Assembly (NCBI RefSeq): GCF_014650675.1
Contig: NZ_BMVK01000002.1
Coordinates: forward strand, 186,001 to 250,000
Origin: Streptomyces anulatus
GTDB lineage: Bacteria > Actinomycetota > Actinomycetes > Streptomycetales > Streptomycetaceae
Length of the DNA: 64,000 nt
Direction of reading: 5' to 3'
The position numbers and the translations under genes are program-made. This document shows, in pieces, positions 7,813 to 20,530 of the stretch (the first letter of the stretch is position 1; the number at the start of each line of letters is the position of its first letter). The notes below the pieces were generated by a model. The model made no database searches. It saw nothing but the letters and a program-made list of their open reading frames with translations, and was not told where the DNA came from.

Positions 7813-10482
7813 TCAGCGCAGCAGCACGCCCGCGCCCTCCCCCGCTGCCTCGGCCGGCAGCGCGACCAGGCCCAGTTCGGCGCTGGTGGCCAGCAGCGGG
7901 TGGGCGGGCAGAATGCGCACGGTGTAGCCGTACGGTCCCGTCCGGTCCAGCGCGAGCGGCCCCTCGTACAGCCAGCGGTCCTCCAGGTCCTGACCGCCCG
8001 CCGGCTTCAGCGGGAAGACCTGGGCGTCCGCGATGGCGTCGCCCGCGTCGACCCGGCCCGCGACCACCTGGACCTCCACGTCGTCCGGGTCCAGGCCGCC
8101 GAGCGCGATCCGTACCCGCAGCGCCAAGGTGGCGCCGAGCTCCGCCGAGCCGCCCGCCGCGGTGTCGGTCACCGACTCCACATGGTCGACGGAGACCCCG
8201 CGCCAGGCCGCCCGGACCCTGGCCTTCCACTGGGCAAGGTCCCGCGCCGCCCCGGAATCCAGGGCCCGCCGGGACTGCGCGGCGGGGGCGTACAGGCGCT
8301 CCACGTACTCGCGCACCATCCGCCCCGCGAGCACCCGCGGCCCCAGGTTGACCAGGGTGGAGCGGACCATCTCGATCCAGCGGTCGGGCAGCCCCCCGGC
8401 CCCCCGGTCGTAGAAGCGCGGGGCGACGCGGTCCTCGATCAGGGCGTACAGGGCGTTCGACTCCAGCTCGTCGCGGCGGTCCTCGTCGATCGCCGAGCCG
8501 TCGGCGGTGGGGATCTCCCAGCCGAAGTCAGGGTCGAACCACTCGTCCCACCAGCCGTCGCGCACGGACAGGTTGAGGCAGCCGTTCAGCGCCGCCTTCA
8601 TCCCGCTCGTGCCGCACGCCTCCAGCGGACGCAGCGGATTGTTGAGCCAGACGTCGCAGCCCGGGTAGAGCTTCTGCGCCATACCCATCCCGTAGTCCGG
8701 GAGGAAGACGATGCGGTGGCGGACCCCCGCGTCGTCCGCGAACCGCACCAGCTCCTGCACCAGCCGCTTGCCGCCGTCGTCGGCGGGGTGGGCCTTGCCC
8801 GCGACGACGATCTGGATCGGGCGGGTCGGATGCAGCAGCAGCGACCGCAGCCGGTCGCGGTCGCGCAGCATCAGCGTGAGCCGCTTGTACGAGGGGACGC
8901 GCCGGGCGAAGCCGATCGTCAGGACGTCCGGGTCGAGGACGCCGTCGATCCAGCCCAGCTCGGCGGTGCCCGCGCCGCGCCGGCGCCAGGAGGCGTAGAG
9001 CCTGCGGCGGACCTCGGTGACCAACTGGCCGCGCAGCTCACGGCGCAGGTCCCAGATCTCCTGGTCGCCGATGCCGGTCACCGCGTCCCAGCGGCGGGGC
9101 GTGCCGGTGGTCCCGTCCGCCTCGTCGGCCACCGGGCCGCCCGCCAGCACCTGGTGGGCGCGGCCCTCGCCGACCTGGCCCGCGCCGAGCCGGAACACCT
9201 CGGGGGCGACCCAGGTCGGTGCGTGGACCCCGTTGGTGACGGAGGTGATCGGCACCTCGGCGGGGTCGAAGCCCGGCCAGAGCCCGGAGAACATCTCCCG
9301 GCTGACGGCTCCGTGCAGGGTGGAGACGCCGTTGGCGCGCTGGGCGAGCCGGAGTCCCATCACCGCCATGTTGAACAGCTCCGGCTCGCCGCCGGGGTAC
9401 GTCTCGGTGCCGAGCCGCAGGATCTTCTCGACGCCGACGCCGGCCAGCTCGCCGTCGTCGCCGAAGTGGCGGGCGACGAGCCCCCGGTCGAAACGGTCTA
9501 TCCCGGCGGGCACCGGCGTGTGGGTGGTGAACACGGTCCCGGCCCGGACCACTTCGAGGGCGGCGTCGAAGTCGAGCCCTGTGGCGGCCAGTTCGCGGAT
9601 GCGCTCCAGACCGAGGAAGCCGGCGTGGCCCTCGTTGGTGTGGAACACCTCGGGCTCCGGCGTGCCGGTCAGCCGGCACCAGGTGCGCACCGCGCGCACC
9701 CCGCCGATGCCGAGCAGCATCTCCTGGAGCAGGCGGTGGTCGCTGCCGCCGCCGTACAGCCGGTCGGTGACGTCGCGTTCGCCGGGGGCGTTCTCCTCGA
9801 CGTCGGAGTCGAGCAGGAGCAGCGGCACACGACCGACCCGGGCCAGCCAGATACAGGCGTGCAGCGAACGTCCGCCGGGCAGGGCGAGCACCACCCGGGC
9901 GGGGGCGCCGTCGGCCTCGCGGACCAGGTCGAGCGGGAGTTCGTTGGGGTCGAGGACGGGATAGTGCTCCTGCTGCCAGCCCTCACGCGAGAGGGTCTGG
10001 CGGAAGTAGCCGTGCCGGTAGAGCAGACCGACGCCGATGAGCGGGACGCCGAGGTCGCTGGCGGCCTTGAGGTGGTCGCCCGCCAGGATGCCGAGGCCGC
10101 CGCTGTACTGGGGCAGCGCCGCGGTGACGCCGAATTCGGGTGAGAAGTAGGCGACGGCGGAGGGGAGTTCCGCTCCGGCGGCCCGCTGCTCCTGGTACCA
10201 GCGGGGGCCTTCCAGATACTCGGCCAGGTCGGCGGAGGCCCCGGCGAGGCGGCCGAGGTACTCCTCGTCCCCGGCCAGTTCGGCGAGCCGCCCGGCGGAC
10301 AGCGAGCCGAGCAGGTGTACGGGGTCGGCGTCCGCGGGCCGCCAGCCCTCGGGGTCGGCGGACCGGAAGAGCTCACGGGTCTCGGTGTGCCACGACCAGC
10401 GCAGGTTCAGCGCGAGGTCGTGGAGAGGTCGGAGGGGTTCGGGGAGGACAGGACGCACGGTGAATCGACGAATGGCCTTCAC
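7813..10482 (-). CDS. glgP: Alpha-glucan (glycogen) phosphorylase
   Basis: 889 residues of the short bacterial/archaeal alpha-glucan phosphorylase type (TIGR02094 family) with an N-terminal DUF3417 domain (MKAIRRFTVRPVLPEPLRPL...LRWSWH). The PLP site EACGTSGMKAALNG contains K629, expected to hold the cofactor. Other family blocks are YFSPEFG, GGLGILAGDHLKAASDLG, HTNEGHAGF and YKRLTLML. It removes glucose-1-phosphate from alpha-1,4-glucan chains in the cytoplasm. The GTG start has AAGGTGGAG about 5 bases upstream. It is divergent from glgE across a 550-base gap, so breakdown and GlgE-driven synthesis are encoded back to back. Confidence 0.95.
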   Translation of the reverse strand: MKAIRRFTVRPVLPEPLRPLHDLALNLRWSWHTETRELFRSADPEGWRPADADPVHLLGSLSAGRLAELAGDEEYLGRLAGASADLAEYLEGPRWYQEQRAAGAELPSAVAYFSPEFGVTAALPQYSGGLGILAGDHLKAASDLGVPLIGVGLLYRHGYFRQTLSREGWQQEHYPVLDPNELPLDLVREADGAPARVVLALPGGRSLHACIWLARVGRVPLLLLDSDVEENAPGERDVTDRLYGGGSDHRLLQEMLLGIGGVRAVRTWCRLTGTPEPEVFHTNEGHAGFLGLERIRELAATGLDFDAALEVVRAGTVFTTHTPVPAGIDRFDRGLVARHFGDDGELAGVGVEKILRLGTETYPGGEPELFNMAVMGLRLAQRANGVSTLHGAVSREMFSGLWPGFDPAEVPITSVTNGVHAPTWVAPEVFRLGAGQVGEGRAHQVLAGGPVADEADGTTGTPRRWDAVTGIGDQEIWDLRRELRGQLVTEVRRRLYASWRRRGAGTAELGWIDGVLDPDVLTIGFARRVPSYKRLTLMLRDRDRLRSLLLHPTRPIQIVVAGKAHPADDGGKRLVQELVRFADDAGVRHRIVFLPDYGMGMAQKLYPGCDVWLNNPLRPLEACGTSGMKAALNGCLNLSVRDGWWDEWFDPDFGWEIPTADGSAIDEDRRDELESNALYALIEDRVAPRFYDRGAGGLPDRWIEMVRSTLVNLGPRVLAGRMVREYVERLYAPAAQSRRALDSGAARDLAQWKARVRAAWRGVSVDHVESVTDTAAGGSAELGATLALRVRIALGGLDPDDVEVQVVAGRVDAGDAIADAQVFPLKPAGGQDLEDRWLYEGPLALDRTGPYGYTVRILPAHPLLATSAELGLVALPAEAAGEGAGVLLR

Positions 10483-11032
10483 TGCTCCACCTTTACAGGG
10501 GACTTGCGCATCCGGGCGGACGCACCACGGTGTGCGTCCCTTCCGTCACCCCTGAAGGTAGCGGCCGTCCGTGGCCGCCTGCCACGGCGCGCGGACGGCT
10601 CACTGGGTCCGGGGCCGGCCGCCGCGCGCCTCCCCCCGGACGCCCCAACCACCTCGCCCGTGCTCCCCCGTCACTCCGCTCACCTGGGGGTTTGGCCGAT
10701 TTCACCCCCGTACGCAGCCTTGTGGACCTCCCTGTCACAGGGAAGGCTGCCGTGTGTCGCCGCAGAGCGGGTATCCGGAACCCGTGGAGGCGCCTCGGGC
10801 TCCCCTCGCCCACCGGGGGCGTGCGCGCCGCGTGCGGCGGGGCCCGGGCGGTCGGCTACGACCGAGTAGTTAACACAGCGCCGGATTTCCCACCCTCGGA
10901 CGCGGGGAAGGCTTCCCCGGTACGCGGCACGACCCGGCCCGCAGACGTTCTCCGTGCATCCGGAAACATGCACGAAACCCCCGCGACCCACCCATTCGAG
11001 TGCCATTCGAGTGAACGCGGACAGGAGCGGCC
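10483..11032. other. Divergent glgP/glgE intergenic region
   Basis: 550 bases with no gene I can support; short frames on both strands lack protein character. Visible structures are an 8-bp hairpin GGACGCAC/GTGCGTCC (10518-10525, 10532-10539) 36 bases upstream of glgP, and a composite hairpin CAGCCTT (10715-10721)/AAGGCTG (10743-10749) with inner CCCTG/CAGGG (10730-10734, 10738-10742). An A+T-rich patch AGTAGTTAACAC at 10865-10876 may mark a glgE promoter, which would give a leader of about 150 bases. Confidence 0.5.
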
Positions 11033-13182
<2,150 letters not shown>

Positions 13183-13186
<4 letters not shown>

Positions 13187-14889
13187 TCGTCAATGAGCCT
13201 GTCCACGACACGTTCGAGGACACTCCCGCCAAGGACCGCGATCCCGACTGGTTCAAGCGCGCCGTCTTCTACGAGGTGCTCGTCCGGTCCTTCCAGGACT
13301 CCAACGGCGACGGAATCGGCGACCTCAAGGGCATCACCGCCAAACTGGACTATCTCCAGTGGCTCGGTGTCGACTGCCTCTGGCTGCCGCCGTTCTTCAA
13401 GTCGCCGCTGCGCGACGGGGGCTACGACGTCTCCGACTACACCGCCGTCCTGCCGGAGTTCGGCGATCTCGCCGACTTCGTGGAGTTCGTGGACGCCTCG
13501 CACCAGCGGGGCATGCGCGTCATCATCGACTTCGTCATGAACCACACGAGCGATCAGCACGAGTGGTTCCAGCAGTCCCGCACCGACCCGGACGGGCCGT
13601 ACGGCGACTACTACGTCTGGGCGGACGACGACAAGCAGTTCCAGGACGCCCGGATCATCTTCGTCGACACCGAGACGTCCAACTGGACCTTCGACCCGGT
13701 GCGCAAGCAGTACTACTGGCACCGCTTCTTCTCCCACCAGCCGGACCTCAACTACGAGAACCCGGCGGTCCAGGAGGAGATCCTGGCGGCCCTGCGCTTC
13801 TGGCTGGACCTGGGCATCGACGGCTTCCGGGTCGACGCGGTGCCCTACCTCTACCAGCGCGAGGGCACCAACTGCGAGAACCTCCCCGAGACCCACCACT
13901 TCCTCAAGCGGGTCCGCAAGGAGATCGACGCCAACTACCCGGACACCGTGCTCCTCGCCGAGGCCAACCAGTGGCCGGAGGACGTCGTCGACTACTTCGG
14001 CGACTACGAGCAGGGCGGCGACGAGTGCCACATGGCGTTCCACTTCCCCGTGATGCCGCGGATCTTCATGGCGGTCCGCCGCGAGAGCCGCTACCCGGTC
14101 TCCGAGATCCTGGCCAAGACCCCGGAGATCCCGAAGAACTGCCAGTGGGGCATCTTCCTGCGCAACCACGACGAGCTGACCCTCGAAATGGTCACGGACG
14201 AAGAACGCGACTACATGTACGCGGAGTACGCCAAGGACCCGCGGATGCGCGCCAACATCGGCATCCGGCGGCGCCTGGCCCCACTGCTGGACAACGACCG
14301 CAACCAGATCGAGCTGTTCACCGCGCTGCTGCTGTCGCTGCCCGGCTCCCCGATCCTCTACTACGGGGACGAGATCGGGATGGGCGACAACATCTGGCTG
14401 GGCGACCGGGACGCGGTGCGCACCCCGATGCAGTGGACGCCCGACCGCAACGCCGGGTTCTCCTCCAGTGATCCGGGCCGGCTCTACCTCCCCACGATCA
14501 TGGACCCGGTCTACGGCTACCAGGTCACCAACGTCGAGGCGTCGATGGCCTCGCCGTCCTCGCTGCTGCACTGGACCCGCCGGATGATCGAGATCCGGAA
14601 GCAGAATCCGGCCTTCGGTCTCGGCGAGTACACCGAACTGCCCTCGTCCAACCCGGCGGTGCTGGCGTTCACCCGCGAGTACAAGGACGATCTCGTCCTG
14701 TGCGTGCACAACTTCTCGCGGTTCGCGCAGCCGACGGAACTGGACCTGCGATCGTTCGACGGACGTCATCCGGTGGAACTGATCGGTGGCGTACGCTTCC
14801 CGGCCATCGGCCAGTGGCCCTACCTGCTGACCCTTGCGGGACACGGCTTCTACTGGTTCCGGCTGCGCAAGGACGCGCCGCCGGCCTGA
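13183..14889 (+). CDS. treS: Trehalose synthase (maltose alpha-D-glucosyltransferase)
   Basis: 568-residue GH13_16 isomerase interconverting trehalose and maltose. Catalytic residues are D218 ([14 protein letters not shown]), E260 ([11 protein letters not shown]) and D330 (NHDELTL). It starts [25 protein letters not shown] after a short leader. The ATG at 13183 lies in ATGA with the glgE stop and has GGAGG about 11 bases upstream, so translation is probably coupled. TreS feeds maltose to the maltokinase encoded next. The protein ends soon after the C-terminal beta domain and is not fused to maltokinase, unlike some actinobacterial TreS-Pep2 proteins. Confidence 0.96.
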
Positions 14890-14898
14890 GGTCCACCC

Positions 14899-14936
14899 GC
14901 CCCGTGCGGGACGGTTTCCACCGACCCGCACGGGGC
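14899..14936 (+). terminator. Hairpin after treS
   Basis: A perfect 12-bp inverted repeat, arms 14899-14910 and 14925-14936, with a 14-base loop, starting 10 bases past the treS stop. There is no T tract. It may end or attenuate glgE-treS transcription before the maltokinase gene, which starts 188 bases further on. Confidence 0.6.
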
Positions 14937-15123
14937 ACCCTGACCCCAGGAAAAGGCCTCGGGCCTTCACGGTTCCAGCGCCTTCTCCGGCCTTCACCGT
15001 TCCGCCGTTCGAGTCCGTAAGGACTCTCCTCTCCCGACACGTCCCGCACAGCCGGACAGCCATTGCCGCAATCCGGGACACTCTTCGCATCCTGTGGTGT
15101 GCCCGGGGAAAGGACGCGATGCC

Positions 15124-16545
15124 ATGTCGGAGGCTGCATCCACTCACGTCGCCCTGGCGAAGAGCACGAGGAACAGCGCAACTCCCAGCAGTACACAGGA
15201 CGGGACCCTGCTCCCGTCCCTCGCCCCGCTGCTCCACGCCTGGCTGCCCCGGCAGCGGTGGTTCGCCGGCAAGGGCCGGCCGGTCACCGGCTTCTCCCTG
15301 GTCTCGGCCACCGAGATGCTGCCGCTGGACGGCGCGGCGGGCCCGGGACTCCTGCACCTGCTGCTGCGGGTCGAGCAGCCCTCCCAGCAGGACCGCCCCG
15401 CCGATGACTGCTACCAACTGCTGCTCGGCGCAAGAACGTCACTTCCACCGCTGCTCGCGGGCGCGCTGATCGGCCGGGTGGAACGGGGCCCGCTCGCCGG
15501 ACGGGTCGTCTACGACGCGCTGCACGACCCCCGGCTGGCCGATGTGCTGCTGGAACGCTTCCGCCGCCCCGGGAGCCTCGGCTCACTGCGCTTCGAGCGG
15601 ACCGCCGCGATCCCGGCCGGTCTCACGCCCCGGGTGCTGGACGCCGAACAGTCCAACTCCTCGCTCGTCTACGGGGACGCGTTCATCCTCAAGATCTTCC
15701 GGCGCGTCTTCCCGGGCACCAACCCGGACCTGGAACTGCCTCTGGCCCTCGGCGGCGAGGGGTGCGAGCGGGTACCGGCCCCGGTCGCCTGGTTCGAGGC
15801 GCCCGGCCCCGAACCGCTCACCCTCGGCGTCCTCCAGCCCTTCCTGCACGGCGCGCGCGACGGCTGGCAGCTCGCGCTGGCCGCGCTCGCCGCGGGCCGC
15901 GACTTCCTGCCCGAGGCGCGGGCGCTGGGCCGGGCCACCGCCGAGGTGCACACCGCGCTCGCCGCCGCGCTGCCGACCCCGGCGCTGCGCGGCACCCAGA
16001 CCCGGCAGCTCGTCGCGGAGATGACCCGGCGGCTGGAGGCGGCCGCCCAGGCGGTCCCGGCGCTCGTGCCGCACGTCCCCGGACTGCGCGCCGCGTTCGA
16101 GGCGGTGACGGACCTCGGCGTCCGGGGCAGCGGCTGGGCCCAGCAGCGGGTGCACGGCGACCTCCACCTCGGGCAGACGCTGCGCTCCGCCGACGGCTTC
16201 TGGTCGCTGATCGACTTCGAGGGCGAACCGGCCCGCCCGCTGCCCGAGCGCCGCATGCCCGCGCCACCGGTCCGCGATGTCGCGGGCATGCTGCGGTCCT
16301 TCGACTACGCGGCCCGCTCGCACCGCCCGTGGAACCCGGAGTGGGCGGCCCGCTGCCGTGCCGCCTACTGCGAGGGCTACGCGCAGGCGTCGGGCCGGGA
16401 CCCGCGCGGCGAACCGGAGCTGCTGCGCGCCCATGAGACCGACAAGGCCGTGTACGAGGTGCTGTACGAGGCCCGGCACCGCCCCGACTGGCTGCCGGTT
16501 CCGATGGCGGCCATCCAGCGGCTGGCCCGGTCCGCCGCGGCCTGA
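15124..16545 (+). CDS. mak: Maltokinase (Pep2/Mak)
   Basis: 473-residue aminoglycoside-phosphotransferase-fold kinase making maltose-1-phosphate from maltose and ATP, the donor used by GlgE. The early block LHAWLPRQRWFAGKGR is diagnostic of maltokinases. The kinase loop HGDLHLGQ has catalytic D346, and IDFEGEP supplies metal ligand D364. The ATG at 15124 was chosen over a GTG 30 bases upstream because GGGGAAAGGA lies just in front. It stands between treS and glgB, so all of trehalose to branched glucan is encoded in one run of four genes. Confidence 0.94.
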   Translation: MSEAASTHVALAKSTRNSATPSSTQDGTLLPSLAPLLHAWLPRQRWFAGKGRPVTGFSLVSATEMLPLDGAAGPGLLHLLLRVEQPSQQDRPADDCYQLLLGARTSLPPLLAGALIGRVERGPLAGRVVYDALHDPRLADVLLERFRRPGSLGSLRFERTAAIPAGLTPRVLDAEQSNSSLVYGDAFILKIFRRVFPGTNPDLELPLALGGEGCERVPAPVAWFEAPGPEPLTLGVLQPFLHGARDGWQLALAALAAGRDFLPEARALGRATAEVHTALAAALPTPALRGTQTRQLVAEMTRRLEAAAQAVPALVPHVPGLRAAFEAVTDLGVRGSGWAQQRVHGDLHLGQTLRSADGFWSLIDFEGEPARPLPERRMPAPPVRDVAGMLRSFDYAARSHRPWNPEWAARCRAAYCEGYAQASGRDPRGEPELLRAHETDKAVYEVLYEARHRPDWLPVPMAAIQRLARSAAA

Positions 16546-16600
16546 TCCGGACTCCTCCCGCCCCCGGCGGCCACCGTCCTCTCCCCGGCACTCCCGTCCA

Positions 16601-16665
16601 CCCCGCTTCTCCCCGCTTCTCCCCTCTTCTCCCTCTTCCCCCTTGCTTCTCCCCCCTTCACCTCC
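16601..16665 (+). repeat. Polypyrimidine tract in the glgB leader
   Basis: 65 bases with only four purines (16605, 16615, 16645, 16660), built of variants of CTTCTCCCC repeated in near-tandem, directly upstream of the glgB ribosome binding site. The composition contrasts with the C/G-balanced DNA around it. It may be unstructured RNA spacing or a slippage-prone repeat. No known motif is recognised. Confidence 0.7.
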
Positions 16666-16680
16666 GAGGAGGCAGTCCCT

Positions 16681-19110
16681 GTGACCGCCCGCAAACCGTC
16701 CCGCAAGGCATCCCGCAAGACCGCCGAAGTTCCCGTCGAGGTCCCGGCCGAGGCGCCGGTCGAAGCCCCCGTCGACGCCGCTGTCGAAGCCGCTGTCGAA
16801 GCCTCCGTGGACGTGGTGGCCACGCCGGCGCGCGCCTCCGGCACCGCTGCCGCGCCGCCCGCCGGGCGCGTCCGGCCCCGGCGCGCCGACGCGGGCCCGC
16901 CGCGTCCCCGGCAGGCCGGGGACGGCCAGGGCGCCCGCCCCGCACCGGCCCTGGACGGCGCGGACCGCGGCCGGCTGCTGGCCGGCGACCACCACGCGCC
17001 GCACGACGTGCTCGGCGCGCACCCGATCCCCGGCGGGGTGCTGGTGCGGGCGCTCCGGCCGTTCGCGCGGTCCGTCACGGTGCTGGCGACCGGACTGCGG
17101 GCCGAACTGCACGACGACGGCGACGGCTTCTTCTCCGGTGTGCTGCCGGTGCCGGAGGCCCCCGCGTACCGCCTCGAAGTGGCGTACGACGACAACACCA
17201 TCGAGGTGGGGGACCCGTACCGCTTCTGGCCCGCGATCGGCGAACTCGATCTGCACCTGATCGGCGAGGGCCGCCACGAGGAGCTGTGGCGGGCGCTCGG
17301 CGCGGAGCCGATGGAGCACCAGGGGGTGGCCGGGACCCGGTTCACCCTCTGGGCTCCGAACGCGCGCGGCGTGCGGATCACCGGTGACTTCAACTACTGG
17401 GACGGCACCGGCTTCCCGATGCGTTCGCTCGGCTCGACCGGGGTGTGGGAGCTGTTCCTGCCCGGGGTCGGCGAGGGCACGCTGTACAAGTACGACATCT
17501 GCCGCCCGGACGGTTCGCACACGGTGCGGGCGGACCCGATGGCCCGGCGCACCGAGGTGCCGCCCGCGACCGCCTCGATCGTCACCGCGTCGCACCACGA
17601 GTGGCAGGACTCGGACTGGATGGCCCACCGGGGCGACCGGCCCGTCCACGAGGCCCCGTTCTCGGTGTACGAGGTCCATCTCGCCTCCTGGCGACCCGGG
17701 TTGACGTATCGCCAGCTCGCCGAACAGCTCCCGGCGTACGTCAAGGACCTGGGTTTCACGCACGTGGAGCTGATGCCGGTCTCCGAGCATCCCTTTGGCG
17801 GCTCCTGGGGCTATCAGGTCACCGGGTTCTACGCGCCGACCTCGCGGATGGGGACCCCGGACGACTTCCGCTTCCTGGTGGACGCCCTGCACCGGGCGGG
17901 CATCGGCGTGATCATGGACTGGGTTCCGGCGCACTTCCCGCGCGACGACTGGGCGCTGGCCGAGTTCGACGGGCGCCCGCTGTACGAGCACTCCGACCCG
18001 CAGCGCGCGGCGCACCCGGACTGGGGGACGCTGGAGTTCGACTACGGCCGCACGGAGGTCCGCAACTTCCTGGTCGCCAACGCCACGTACTGGTGCGAGG
18101 AGTTCCACATCGACGGGCTCCGGGTCGACGCGGTGGCCTCGATGCTCTACCTCGACTACTCCCGCGAGGACGGCCAGTGGTCGCCCAACGAGTTCGGCGG
18201 CCGGGAGAACCTGGACGCGGTCTCCTTCCTCCAGGAGATGAACGCGACGGTCTACCGCCGCAACCCCGGTGTCGTCACCATCGCCGAGGAGTCCACCGCC
18301 TGGGACGGCGTCACCCGGCCCACCGACGGCGGGGGGCTGGGCTTCGGGCTGAAGTGGAACATGGGCTGGATGCACGACTCGCTCCAGTACGTCGCCAAGG
18401 AGCCGATCCACCGCAAGTACCACCACAACGAGATGACGTTCTCGATGGTGTACGCGTACAGCGAGAACTACGTGCTGCCGATCTCGCACGACGAGGTGGT
18501 GCACGGCAAGCAGGCGCTGGTGACCAAGATGCCGGGCGACTGGTGGCAGCAGCGCGCCAACCACCGCGCCTACCTGGGCTTCATGTGGGCCCACCCCGGT
18601 AAGCAACTCCTGTTCATGGGGCAGGAGTTCGCCCAGGGGGCGGAGTGGTCGGAGGGACACGGGCCGGACTGGTGGCTGCTGGATCCGTCGTACGGGGCGT
18701 CCGGCGACCACCGCGGGGTGCGGACCCTGGTCGGCGACCTGAACGCGGTGTACGGGGCGGTGCCCGCGCTGTGGCAGCGCGACACGGTGCCGGAGGGGTT
18801 CAGCTGGGTGGACGGCGGCGCGGCCGAGGACAACGTGTTCGCTTTCCTGCGGTACGACGCGGACGGCTCCCCGCTGCTCGCGGTCTCCCACTTCTCCCCG
18901 GCGGTCCGGAGCGACTACCGCCTCGGGGTGCCGGAGACCGGCGCGGAGGGCTGGGTGGAGGTCTTGAACACCGACGCGGCCCGTTACGGCGGCGGCGACG
19001 TGCGCAACGAGGAGCCGCTGAAGGCGGAGGCGGTGCCCGCGCACGGCCGCCCGTGCAGCATCTCGCTGACGCTGCCGCCGCTGGCGACGGTGTGGTTCCG
19101 CCCGGCGTAG
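16681..19110 (+). CDS. glgB: 1,4-alpha-glucan branching enzyme with long low-complexity N-terminus
   Basis: 809 residues. The CBM48 and GH13_9 parts are complete: [32 protein letters not shown], nucleophile D483 ([19 protein letters not shown]), acid/base E536 ([11 protein letters not shown]) and H603-D604 ([10 protein letters not shown]). It transfers alpha-1,4 chains to alpha-1,6 branch points. The first ~95 residues are unlike the family core: a basic start, then Val/Glu/Pro/Ala repeats (about residues 19-40), then a Pro/Arg stretch, probably disordered. The GTG at 16681 has a strong GAGGAGG, so the extension is likely translated. Confidence 0.95.
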   Translation: MTARKPSRKASRKTAEVPVEVPAEAPVEAPVDAAVEAAVEASVDVVATPARASGTAAAPPAGRVRPRRADAGPPRPRQAGDGQGARPAPALDGADRGRLLAGDHHAPHDVLGAHPIPGGVLVRALRPFARSVTVLATGLRAELHDDGDGFFSGVLPVPEAPAYRLEVAYDDNTIEVGDPYRFWPAIGELDLHLIGEGRHEELWRALGAEPMEHQGVAGTRFTLWAPNARGVRITGDFNYWDGTGFPMRSLGSTGVWELFLPGVGEGTLYKYDICRPDGSHTVRADPMARRTEVPPATASIVTASHHEWQDSDWMAHRGDRPVHEAPFSVYEVHLASWRPGLTYRQLAEQLPAYVKDLGFTHVELMPVSEHPFGGSWGYQVTGFYAPTSRMGTPDDFRFLVDALHRAGIGVIMDWVPAHFPRDDWALAEFDGRPLYEHSDPQRAAHPDWGTLEFDYGRTEVRNFLVANATYWCEEFHIDGLRVDAVASMLYLDYSREDGQWSPNEFGGRENLDAVSFLQEMNATVYRRNPGVVTIAEESTAWDGVTRPTDGGGLGFGLKWNMGWMHDSLQYVAKEPIHRKYHHNEMTFSMVYAYSENYVLPISHDEVVHGKQALVTKMPGDWWQQRANHRAYLGFMWAHPGKQLLFMGQEFAQGAEWSEGHGPDWWLLDPSYGASGDHRGVRTLVGDLNAVYGAVPALWQRDTVPEGFSWVDGGAAEDNVFAFLRYDADGSPLLAVSHFSPAVRSDYRLGVPETGAEGWVEVLNTDAARYGGGDVRNEEPLKAEAVPAHGRPCSISLTLPPLATVWFRPA

Positions 19111-19189
19111 CCGCCCGGTGTGAACGGCCCCGGGGCCCGTACCGCGTCGATGACGACGTGGTGCGGGCCCCTCCCCCGTCGACGGCGGG

Positions 19190-20092
19190 TCAGTGATCGG
19201 CGGCCATCACCTCGACGATGCTCGACCAGGACTCGGAGCCGTGGCCCCGGGCGATCGCCCGGTCGGTGACGCCCTTGAGAGCGGCGAGCTGCGAGACGTC
19301 CAGGCCGCGGTCCTTCGCGGTGTGCAGGATGTGGTCGACGCTGGCCGCCATCATGGCGAGGTTGGCGCCCTCGCCCGCGTACGTACGCGTGTCGATGTCC
19401 TTCGCCGTGTACGCGGCGATCGGCGGCAGGATGCCCGCGATCGTGTTGAGGTACGGGGCGAGCGACGCGCCGTCGATGCCCTCCGCACGGGCCAGCGCGA
19501 AGGCGTGGACGAGACCGCCCATGGCCCCGTAGAAGAAGTCCAGCATCGCCATGTCGTAGGCGGCGGCGAGCCCGTGGTCCTCGCCGAGGAAGGTGGCGGG
19601 CGCGCCGAGCGCCTTGAGGGTGGACTCGTGCGCCTCGAACGCGGCCCGGTCGCCGGAGTGGAACACCAGCGCCTCCGCCGAGCCGACCACGTCGACCGGC
19701 ACCATGATCGCCCCGTCGAGGTAGGCCAGGGAGTGCTTCTCGGCCCAGGCGGCGGCCTGCCGCGAACGGGCCGGGGTGTCCGAGGTGAGGTTGACCAGGA
19801 CGCGCCCCGCCAGTGCCCCGGCCAGCGGTTCCAGGACCGCGTCGGAGGCGTCGTAGTCGACGAGGCAGACCACGACGAGTCCGCTCGCCCGTACGGCCTC
19901 CTCGGCGGAGGCGGCCCGGACCGCGCCCCGCTCCACGAGGTCCTCGCCCTTTCCGGGGGAACGGTTCCAGACGGTGGTGGGGTGACCGGCGGCCAGGAAG
20001 GCGCCGGCCAGGGCGCGGCCCATGTCGCCGAGGCCGAGGACGGTGACGGGGGTGGGTTCGGTGGTCGTGTTCGCTTGCGTCATGGGAACCAT
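19190..20092 (-). CDS. NAD(P)-dependent reductase, 6-phosphogluconate dehydrogenase-like/imine reductase type
   Basis: 300 residues. The N-terminal Rossmann motif VTVLGLGDMGRALAGAFLAAGH followed by WNRSPGK suggests NADP binding (an R after the second strand). The C-terminal all-helical domain with AAAYDMAMLDFFYGAMGG and YAGEGANLAMMAASVDH is like the domain-swapped dimer of imine reductases and beta-hydroxyacid dehydrogenases. The substrate is unknown. Two start codons four codons apart (20092 and 20083) both lack a clear Shine-Dalgarno site, so the start is uncertain. It lies 42 bases downstream of trxA on the same strand and may read through from the merR-trxA promoter. Confidence 0.85.
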   Translation of the reverse strand: MVPMTQANTTTEPTPVTVLGLGDMGRALAGAFLAAGHPTTVWNRSPGKGEDLVERGAVRAASAEEAVRASGLVVVCLVDYDASDAVLEPLAGALAGRVLVNLTSDTPARSRQAAAWAEKHSLAYLDGAIMVPVDVVGSAEALVFHSGDRAAFEAHESTLKALGAPATFLGEDHGLAAAYDMAMLDFFYGAMGGLVHAFALARAEGIDGASLAPYLNTIAGILPPIAAYTAKDIDTRTYAGEGANLAMMAASVDHILHTAKDRGLDVSQLAALKGVTDRAIARGHGSESWSSIVEVMAADH

Positions 20093-20134
20093 GCTGGGCG
20101 GGCGAACAGGGTCTGACCAGAACCCACTTGACTG

Positions 20135-20530
20135 TCAGATACGCACTTCCGGGAAAGCATCCAGGTCGGTGCGGTCCGGGTCGGTGGAGCCGACCGGGGC
20201 GAGGACGTCCTCCAGCTCCTGGAGCAGCCTCCGCTTCGGCCGGGCGCCGACGATCGACCGCACCGGCTCGCCCGCCCGGAAGACCATGAGGGTCGGTGTC
20301 GCCAGCACGCCGTACCGTACGGAGACCGCGGTCTCGCGGTCGACGTCGAGCTGGACGATCCTGATCCGGTCGGCCTCCTCACGGGCGATCTCGCCCAGCA
20401 CCGGAGCGAGTTGGCGGCAGGGGCCGCACCAGTCGGCGGTGAACTGGACCAGCACGGGCAGTGCGGATTCCAGCACCTCCGCCGCGAAGGTCTCCTCGGT
20501 GACGTCGGTGACGCCTTCGGTCCTGATCAT
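20135..20530 (-). CDS. trxA: Thioredoxin
   Basis: 131 residues with the active site TADWCGPCRQL (C35, C38) and the conserved cis-Pro in ATPTLMVF. It reduces protein disulfides in the cytoplasm. It is slightly longer than the usual ~108 residues because of an acidic C-terminal tail (about the last 20 residues). The ATG overlaps the merR stop by 4 bases (ATGA), so it is translationally coupled to a MerR regulator, and the pair looks like a self-contained redox or electrophile response unit. Confidence 0.95.
   Translation of the reverse strand: MIRTEGVTDVTEETFAAEVLESALPVLVQFTADWCGPCRQLAPVLGEIAREEADRIRIVQLDVDRETAVSVRYGVLATPTLMVFRAGEPVRSIVGARPKRRLLQELEDVLAPVGSTDPDRTDLDAFPEVRI

Noticed and set aside
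7696..10143. 815-codon frame antisense to glgP
   Set aside because: glgP on the opposite strand has the PLP site and full family blocks; the antisense frame is a compositional shadow.
15583..19044. Antisense open frame of about 1150 codons over mak and glgB
   Set aside because: The sense strand encodes complete maltokinase and branching enzyme with all catalytic residues; the antisense product is Arg/Gly/Val-rich without domains, a typical high-G+C mirror frame.
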